In this document: one piece after another, positions 56,864-64,000 of the stretch
How positions within the stretch are numbered: the stretch's first letter is position 1
How the letters are laid out: every line of letters begins with the position of its first letter
Assembly (NCBI GenBank): GCA_949361645.1
Contig: OX442425.1
Span: forward strand, 6,513,622-6,577,621
Reading direction: 5' to 3'
Length of the DNA: 64,000 nt
Source of the DNA: Spongilla lacustris
Taxonomy: Eukaryota; Porifera; Demospongiae; Spongillida; Spongillidae
The notes under the pieces: model-generated
What the model was told of the DNA's origin: nothing
The model's input: the letters and a program-made list of their open reading frames with translations, nothing else
The model's database searches: none
Program-made: the position numbers and the translations under genes

Positions 56864-59800
56864 TCACACTCTTTCAGCCACCATCACTCCTCCCCCAGGC
56901 TGTCGTGATCTGTGTGTTAGATGCAGAGGACAAGCAGTACTGACCCCTCCCAGTCATAACCATACACTTACACTTCCTGCTGCCGCACAACTACTGCCCC
57001 CTGGGAGCCATCGGCACTCCTCACCTGCCTCACTTCCTGCTGCCTCACCACCACACTTCCACCAGCAGCAGTAGGGGTACGTGATGGAACAGGTCTGGTT
57101 TGTTGCTGTTGGTGGGGTACAAGGGCAGTGCTGGACCTCTGTGCACCTCTACTAGAAGCTGCTTCACTAAAAGAGATAACACATCATATTCTGGTGGTAA
57201 CAAAAATTACCTCTCCCTATCCCTCCTCCCCCCCCCTCTTATAGCAGTACATAAACACATAGATGTATGCCCACATTGCACGAGAAGGAGGCACTGTAGC
57301 TGCACTAGGCCTAGCTGCTGCAGTACTATCATCATCATCTGTTGCTATTGCTGTAACCAGCATGGCTAAGAGGAGCTGCTGTAGTGCTGCCTAAAGTGTG
57401 GAATAGACGACATGTAGCCTTTGTGTTAACTGACTAGTTGTTGTGTTGTTAGCCTACCAGCTCTGCTTCTTGTACTGCTTCTCCTAGCTCCTCCAGAAAT
57501 GCAGCAAGTGCGATTTGAGAACGAAGGCGTTCCAAGTCTTGAAGTCCATATATAAGGAACCATGAAATACATGTAATCATCATGATATATGCTTCATCAC
57601 ACCATCAGTTACTTTACCTGATGCAAACTTTGCAGCAAAGCGTATCAGAAGCACCTTTCATGTTAAAATAAAATGCAAATAATGGAATATATATTCCTTG
57701 CTATGTGGCTGAATTGCATGGACAGATTGCCAATGTGTACACCCTTATTAAATTCTGCCTGCTTTTTAGACTCAGTATTCTGCAAATCAAATCCAGCTTG
57801 TGTAGCTAGAGACCACTACCTACTTGAATTTCACCACTTAAGCTTGCTTACTTACTATCTGAGTGACTAATAATGTTACCTGAGCGTATTAGCAGGGTTT
57901 AAAACCCTGGCTGTCAATGAAAGGAGCCCTGGCCATGAATGTCTAAGAGAGAGAAAGTCATGCCTAGTGGACAGAGCTTGGCTATAGGTCTATTTAGCTT
58001 GCAGTGTATTGGAGTGCTGAAGTGATGAAAATATTGATCTGATCTCTTTCTTGCCTGGGCATGGAAATGAATGGTTCTAGGTTTGATTCGGAACAAACGT
58101 ATTTCAAACCTCCTACATCTCATTACAAATTCACTAACTTCATATCTATAAGTACATGATCAATTAGTTGACTAGTATCATTTTAATTTCACAGTTAATA
58201 ATCGTTTATAATTTGCAATCATGATCTGTTCAAACCGCAGATCTAGGCGGAACACTAAACTTCCTAAGCCATTTATTATTATTCACAGAGACTGCAATTA
58301 TAACTTACCATTTCCCATTTTGTGTGTGCATGTATTGTTTTATGAAATGATTTTTTTGTTTGAACAAATTGAATGCATTACATTGCAGTCATAAAGATGA
58401 CCCATTTCACCATCAGGTATAAACCTCACCTGCCTCCTGAAAAAGGTGCTCAGCTCCTCCACATTGTCTACAATGGCATACATTCCATTGGTGATCTTGG
58501 CAATGAGCTGTAGCAAAACAGCATCACAGTCTCCACACCCAACACAGGCTATGGGCACAGGGTGGGGCAGTCCTATCTCCTGCCACTTTGGGCCAAATCC
58601 CATAGCTGCGGCCAAGACTCTCTTCTTTGCCTTAAGGACAATAACAATGAATATGTACAGATTACATATTACATGCAAACAATTATTAGTTGTATAGAGA
58701 AGTACTGCAACTTCATAAATTTATGCGCTATTAAATTTCTTCACATTTTGTGTTGTATTAGTATATGTGTGACATATGTGTAATGTCAAACGGCAAATGT
58801 AAGCACTCTGTGTATCATGGTAAAGGTACAACATTTCTAGAAATATATGATCGAGTGTAGCATACCCTAGCATGTATGGAGGGTCTGGAAGGTTGCCTAT
58901 TCTCAAACCATACAGATTAGTTTCTATAAATAATTGGGAGGAATGTACTTGTTAATGAACAGAAACTAATCTGTATGGCTCAAGAATAGGGGCACCCTTC
59001 CACTTGATGGTCTGCTACACCGGACTAGGTGTCCAGGCTGTTCACATAGGCACCCAGACCCATCACTAGCATACACAGACACATAAATAAGTTACCATGC
59101 CAAATATTAGATCACCTCGTCTTCCCCAGCCCTGTCAGTAGGGTTTCCATCAGTCATTAGAATAATGCGTGGTGTCATGGCAATGCCAGCAATTCGAAGG
59201 ATTCCACCTAAAATAGAGAAGGCCAACAGTGCATGTATCTTAAACTATTACTGTTTTTAATATGTTACACTTCAAAAGGTCAAATTGCTGTTAAACGAAA
59301 TGCTTCCACAACTATTTTTTTCCTTTTAAAAAAAATCATGTGTCAATGCCAGTTTATATATTTTAGATCATGGATATTTGAATGATAATAATGATAAGAA
59401 TTTTCAGTACATGATAGTATGTGCATCATATTATAGTTATAAAATAACTTTAGAATATGGTAGTATGATGTAAACTTTCACACTTGGTTTCAAAAATACG
59501 TAACCAATGCCCATTCAACTGTTTTGATTTTGCATTGTGAATGCATGGTGTAATTATTTTGTGCATTTTGAGACACATTATAAATGCAAGTCATACACTT
59601 CTCATGCAGCATGTTATTTGCTCTCATTGGTAAAGGGACACTCACCATTAGTTAAAATCTCCTGAAGTGATGCCATCAGTCCATCAAACATAGCCGTCTG
59701 TCCACTGGCACTTAGAGAATCTAGTTGTTAATATTGGCACTTAAAATTATATAGGAACAAATATATTTTTGTGTCAGGACCTTTAATCTTTTTTGTGAGG

Positions 59801-62800
59801 ATATAGTTTGAAAACCAAGTGCATTCTTTATTCAGGTGTGAGCATTAGTTGGCACTTCATGTTAATGTTACTAATATTTCCTCCAAGAGTGGCAGCCGCA
59901 AACATGGGGTTGCAATTCAACATATTGGTATTACTTGATCATCAACAAAATCACCTACATGTAGTGTATGTAGGCCTATACAAAAATGAAGCTGAGCAAT
60001 TGCAAACTTACTATTTCGCATCATTATAACTACCAAGTTATGTGCAGACCAATTGAAGAAAATAGTTTTATGAATAGTGTTGCTTATATCACAAGACAAC
60101 AATATGACCAAAATGTATTTAGATGGCAGATGATCTAGGCACCAAGTACATTGAACCAATGCCAATGACACTTATCATAAGATGCACAATAATGACTCCA
60201 GCAATGTAAATGAGTTGTTTACAACTAATATGTGTAGGTATAGTGCAATGTTTACAATTCCTGAAACACTACTTAAATGCTTATCGGTGCATCCCTAAAG
60301 TCATTTATGTATGCTAAGTGTGCATACTTTTTTCATGGGAGAGAAAGTATTGCTAGTAGTAGTTGATATGGTGGGTAATACATTTTTGGTGTGCTTAGAC
60401 TACTCTGTTTCAATTAAGAAGGAGCTTACAATATGGTGTGCATTATGTGCAGTATGTATTCTGAATACTTTAACCAATACCAATCTACATTCGTGTATAT
60501 GTAGCATTTTTTAAGAGGAAATCCCTGATCATATACATGTATAGGTATGTACATGTAGCCGTAACATATTTGTCATGTTCCGCAGTACATTATATATGCA
60601 TACAGTATTGACAATTGAAGATTGGACAACTTGAAATGCAAATCTCCTGCTAAACGAACACCTAGAGCCTAAGCTATCATAATAAGTACATACAGTGACC
60701 GACCACACATTTTTTACTTCTCCACCACACCCTTTTGAATCTAAACATATTTTTGGCTTTGCCATGTTAGGAATCAAGGATCTGGAGTTAATTTTCAAGT
60801 GTCATAGTTCTGTAATTGAATGTGCGCTCACAATCAGGAGTTTAATTTTCAAGTATCGTATTTCCATAATTGAAAGTGCGCTAACAAACCTGCTGTGCCA
60901 TCAAAAGGATGTTATTTGGGTTAGAACTACTTGCAGTTTTGCGAGCACACTTTCAATTATCTACACAAATAACAATATCTTTAGGTTAAAGGAAACAGTG
61001 CAGCTGTTCATATTCATGCAATACTGCATAAGCAGTACATAGTGAAGCTGACATTTGTATAGTAGCCAGCAGCTGGAAGTTTTGTGAAGTAAATACTGCT
61101 GCATATAGAATTATTACAATTAAGCCCTAAACACATATACATGTATGCATGATGCAAATTCACATGTCTCATCTGACACTAAAGACTTAATAAGCATCAC
61201 ATTTGACTTCTCCTGTACCACATACCATTCAGGGACATAATGAACACTAATGCTCACCTATGGCTCTCAGGCACTTTCCATAGTCATTCGTCAAACTCTG
61301 TACAATTCTAGCCTTTGCATTGAACTCCACAATGCCAACATTTTCCTGCATGTAGAATTTGTCAGGATTTTTTTATATACCAATCATGTTGATTCAATAG
61401 TATTATTTGAAATGTATACAGGAATATCTTAAAGGCAAACAAATTTACAACTACATGTAATGGAGTACACAGTTACCACGTTGCATGTCAATACTCACCG
61501 TGGTAACCTACATAACATTGCAAAAGCACTAACACATCATTTGAACAATTATAAACTTGGATTAAAAACATCACCAACATTGATTTTACTGCTTTTATAA
61601 CATACATGTATCCAATATAAATGTACTTTTAGGTTTAGATATTTGAACTAGAAACAGGCTGGGTATTATTTACTTTGCCCGATAAATAATACGTGTAAAA
61701 AAAATTTTTTGTGCCAATGTAATAAATGGATCAGATCTCTTATAGCAGGTCTTGAAACATGGTATTACATGTATACACATATAATATATATACTTTCTTT
61801 CACCACTTAACTATCATCTGCTTTGCCAGATTGTGAGCTAGACTAATACCCAGCTGTTGGATTGTTCTTTTCTTCACACCCCCATTCATCCACCCCAATC
61901 AACAATTGTACATTGCACTATTATGTGATGAAAGTACATTTAAACCTTATACATGTTTGTGTATAAATAAAATAACACCTGCTGAGTTGTAATGTAAACA
62001 CACTGAACAGAATTGACTTCTATTCTTTTATAATAAAAACAGGAAACGCTAATGAATGTATTTTGACTACATCATATGCTTCAACCACTAATTACTGTCA
62101 AACCACAAAAAGTTTAATGTGATTGCTGGTATCTGTATTTTAAAAAACTGTGTCACTATATGTGGTGAAAGTACCTTTAAACCTTATATGTGTTTAACCC
62201 TTTGGGTGCCAAGGGCATATTTATATACTATATATCACAGTCATTGCAATGACCATGATAGCAGGACATACATGAAAATGGATGTCTAACTATATAACTC
62301 CATTATGTTCTTGAAGATGGGTGCAATGAGTTAGGCAGGAGGAGGAATATGGTACATACAGAAACTAATTGTAGGAAGTAGTACAACTCTTCAAATTTCA
62401 GCAACACTACACAAACTGTTACCAGTGCATCCCACAGGTCATATGTGTTACGTGTGCACATATTTGATGTGGGAGAAATGAACGCAAGTAGTTATCAGCA
62501 GTTGACAGTTTGTGGAGTGGGCAAATCATATACATGTAGTGCAGTACTTCAGTGACATGGAAACATTATTCGATACATGTAATGTACATGCACAAGGTAT
62601 ACCTTGATATCATTATTACACAGTCACATCTGGCACCCAAAGAGATAATAACCCCTACTGAGTTGTAATGTAAACGCACTGACCAGAATTGACTTCTATA
62701 ATAATAATAATAATAAACAGGGGCTACATACATAGAATTATTCAGTATAGAATCGATTATACCAGAAAAGAAATCTTTACATATAAAAGGACTAACTATT

Positions 62801-63640
62801 CTACTATATAGGGAAGTCCTATCCCATCAGCCATATCCAAAGCACTCCTCCATCAAATACGAGAGCCCCGGAGACACAAATCGGTGGCTCTAATGCTGCA
62901 GCCATCCCTTCACTTCTCCATATGACTTTTCCCATTTCATACAGATGTGCTCTGAGAGGTGTTTAAGACTTCTATAAAGATATAATTTTAAAAACAGGAA
63001 ACGCTAATAAATGTATTTCGACTACATCGGCCGTGCTTTTAAACGCGCGTAAGCAATTATTACCAAGTGTCACCGCCGCAGTAAGCACAGAAATTTTCTA
63101 CAGTAACGCACTTACGCATACATGTGCATCGCATGTACATTTACAGTCAGATCCAGGCATTTCCTGTTTATGGTACGAGCTAATCTGCATTCATGAGTGG
63201 TAAGCAACTGAAAGTATATGTACTTATAATTCATACCTATACACTGTATAGGTGAGTCGACCAGTCACACCACCCGGGAGTCCTTATCAACGTCAGATAC
63301 ATGTACAATGTGATCGTCGAACGCGCAACGGTTCATGATTCGATAATTACCCGTACCAGACAACTGGACGCTCCAACGATATAATTCATTCTATACAAAA
63401 TGGCCCCAGTGGTGGTACATTGTATATGACTCAAGGGTATAAAATTAAGCCGTCAGCATAAAGACTGTGTGTACGGGCTATATCAGCCTATATGTACGTA
63501 CCACCTACCTTGAGGCCTGTCAGCCTGGCTGTTTCCTCTACTCCTTCCAGAAAAGCACGAGCGGCACGCTTTAATTCACGTAGGCCTCGACCTCCCATCG
63601 AGCCAGAGGTATCCAGTAAAAGGATTGTATCGAGTGGCAT
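56864..63640 (-). CDS. VWA-domain protein gene, nine exons
   Basis: Exons on the minus strand, with GT-AG borders and compatible phases: 63640-63509, 61345-61258, 59720-59646, 59207-59116, 58630-58430, 57654-57618, 57537-57458, 57390 to about 57250 (3' limit uncertain), 57166-56972, 56909-56864. If the uncertain one is real the count is ten. The protein starts MPLDTILLLDTSGSMGGRGL, a complete MIDAS DxSxS. GQTAMFDGL (exon 3) gives the MIDAS Thr and LMTDGNPTD (exon 4) the second Asp. Exon 5 has GFGPKWQEIG and VPIACVGCGDCD, ending VEELSTFFRRQ. Exons 6-7 give a helical part (FAAKFASDLERLRSQIALAA). The last exons hold two VVVRQQEV repeats and a QQQQ stretch. There is no signal peptide, so it is likely cytosolic. 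VWA MIDAS domains bind a metal ion and protein ligands. It resembles TerY-type VWA proteins in layout, but no name is certain. Confidence 0.8.
58899..58988. repeat. Hairpin in intron 4, 26-base arms
   Basis: ATTCTCAAACCATACAGATT followed by AGTTTCT pairs with AGAAACTAATCTGTATGG followed by CTCAAGAAT, with few mismatches and a loop of about 45 bases. It is probably a small MITE in the intron between exons 4 and 5 of the VWA gene. Confidence 0.75.
59721..61257. other. Introns 2 region of the VWA gene
   Basis: No further exon was recognised. Near 60813, 60870 and 60943 are related pieces (AATTGAATGTGCGCTC, AATTGAAAGTGCGCTA and the inverted GAGCACACTTTCAATTAT), a small direct and inverted repeat cluster. 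Confidence 0.45.
61924..62085. repeat. Tandem duplication in intron 1, copy 1 (without insertions)
   Basis: The marks GAAAGTACATTTAAACCTTA, CTGCTGAGTTGTAATGTAAA, CAGAATTGACTTCTAT and AAAACAGGAAACGCTAAT run without interruption. The same marks recur in order at 62161-63030, where two insertions separate them. Confidence 0.85.
62198..62644. mobile_element. piggyBac-like MITE
   Basis: The left end CCCTTTGGGTGCCA after TTAA (62194-62197) pairs with the right end TGGCACCCAAAGAG before ATAA. The right TTAA and the terminal GGG each have one change. The tandem copy at 61924 shows the site without the element. No ORF. Its ends differ from those of the element at 22330, so it is another family. Confidence 0.75.
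62701..62966 (-). mobile_element. Short retroposon with 10-bp target duplication and (TTA)n tail
   Basis: GACTTCTATA lies at 62691-62700 and again at 62967-62976, and once only at the empty site in the tandem copy. On the minus strand the insert ends CCCTGTTTATTATTATTATT, a 3' tail. The body (GATGGCTGCAGCATTAGAGC, GATTTGTGTCTCCGGGGCTC) does not look tRNA-like and may be a SINE or the 3' end of a LINE. Confidence 0.75.
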
Positions 63641-64000
63641 CTTTTCAGCTCGACTTTCAGTTTAGGCTTTAGCAGTTAATTGAGCGGACTGATGATTGAA
63701 ATCCTGCGGGAATGGCCGTGAAATATAACTTATATTATAATGGTAATAAAATTAACTGCAACAGGAATTTTTAAAAACGGCACGCATGCACAGCTGCGTT
63801 CATGATTACTAAGATACGAAAGAACACGAGACATTTTTTTCGGTGGGGGCGGAAGGAGGGGAGCTTTTCGTTGGTATGTACATGTATACACTAAATTATG
63901 AATTTCATTTACAGTGCTTTGGTATCGCTATTTTGTAAAAGTACGTGCTGAATCAGTATTCCAAATAAGGGCAAAGAATTTATCTTGGAAAACCACCAGG
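63641..64000. other. Upstream region of the VWA gene
   Basis: The promoter of the minus-strand VWA gene should lie here. I see no clear TATA box. A GGGGGCGGAAGGAGGGGAG stretch at about 63845-63864 could be a GC-box-like element. No coding exon was recognised. Confidence 0.35.

Larger units (their letters stand above)
62161..63030. repeat. Tandem duplication in intron 1, copy 2 (with two insertions)
   Basis: Partner of 61924-62085. Removing 62198-62644 (plus one TTAA) and 62701-62966 (plus one GACTTCTATA) leaves a sequence close to copy 1. Confidence 0.85.

Noticed and set aside
57172..57250. Exact 3' border of VWA exon 8
   Set aside because: Several GT sites fit only poorly with the phase of the next exon, so no precise border is claimed.

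Overview
This 64 kb window is nuclear DNA of an animal, most probably an early-branching marine invertebrate such as a sponge or cnidarian. The evidence is spliced genes with GT-AG introns, one ankyrin repeat per exon, two von Willebrand A (VWA) domain genes, AT-rich introns and a dense mix of non-LTR retroelements, Ty3/Gypsy relics, foldback elements and (CA)n arrays. The taxon is inference; no rRNA, tRNA or mitochondrial marker is visible.

Left part (about 1.1 to 31.2 kb, + strand): one ankyrin-repeat gene, or remains of a tandem family, with exons at 1147, 11123, 14281, 19725, 21795, 23268 and 23796. The complete ones are phase-0 exons of 99 or 102 nt. Its introns are full of mobile DNA: a decayed Ty3/Gypsy copy (1.5-3.7 kb), a second Gypsy copy (14.6-18.3 kb), fragments of an R2-like retroelement, a LINE 3' end and several inverted-repeat elements. 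A block at 29.9-31.35 kb with candidate 3' exons is duplicated at 47.9-50.9 kb. The duplicate is interrupted by a different, minus-strand retroelement.

Centre (32-43 kb): CA/GT microsatellites, a 60-bp minisatellite, a possible hAT-like element and a secreted VWA-domain gene (37.9-39.6 kb) broken by several frameshifts.

Right part: a minus-strand R2-like copy (44.1-46.7 kb); an intact 1262-codon R2-like ORF (51,930-55,718) with two Cys-rich CXC-like domains, C2H2-like fingers, reverse transcriptase, a CCHC knuckle and a restriction-like endonuclease motif; an 820-bp near-perfect foldback element; and a minus-strand VWA gene (56.9-63.6 kb) whose nine exons can be followed by splice sites, reading phase and protein sequence.

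The main theme is one family of single-ORF, endonuclease-bearing non-LTR retroelement seen as one intact copy and at least seven older copies or fragments. All three copies whose two ends can be judged are flanked by (AAT)n/(ATT)n DNA. The host genes are ordinary in kind. The retroelement family, the nested insertions and the foldback elements are the most distinctive content.
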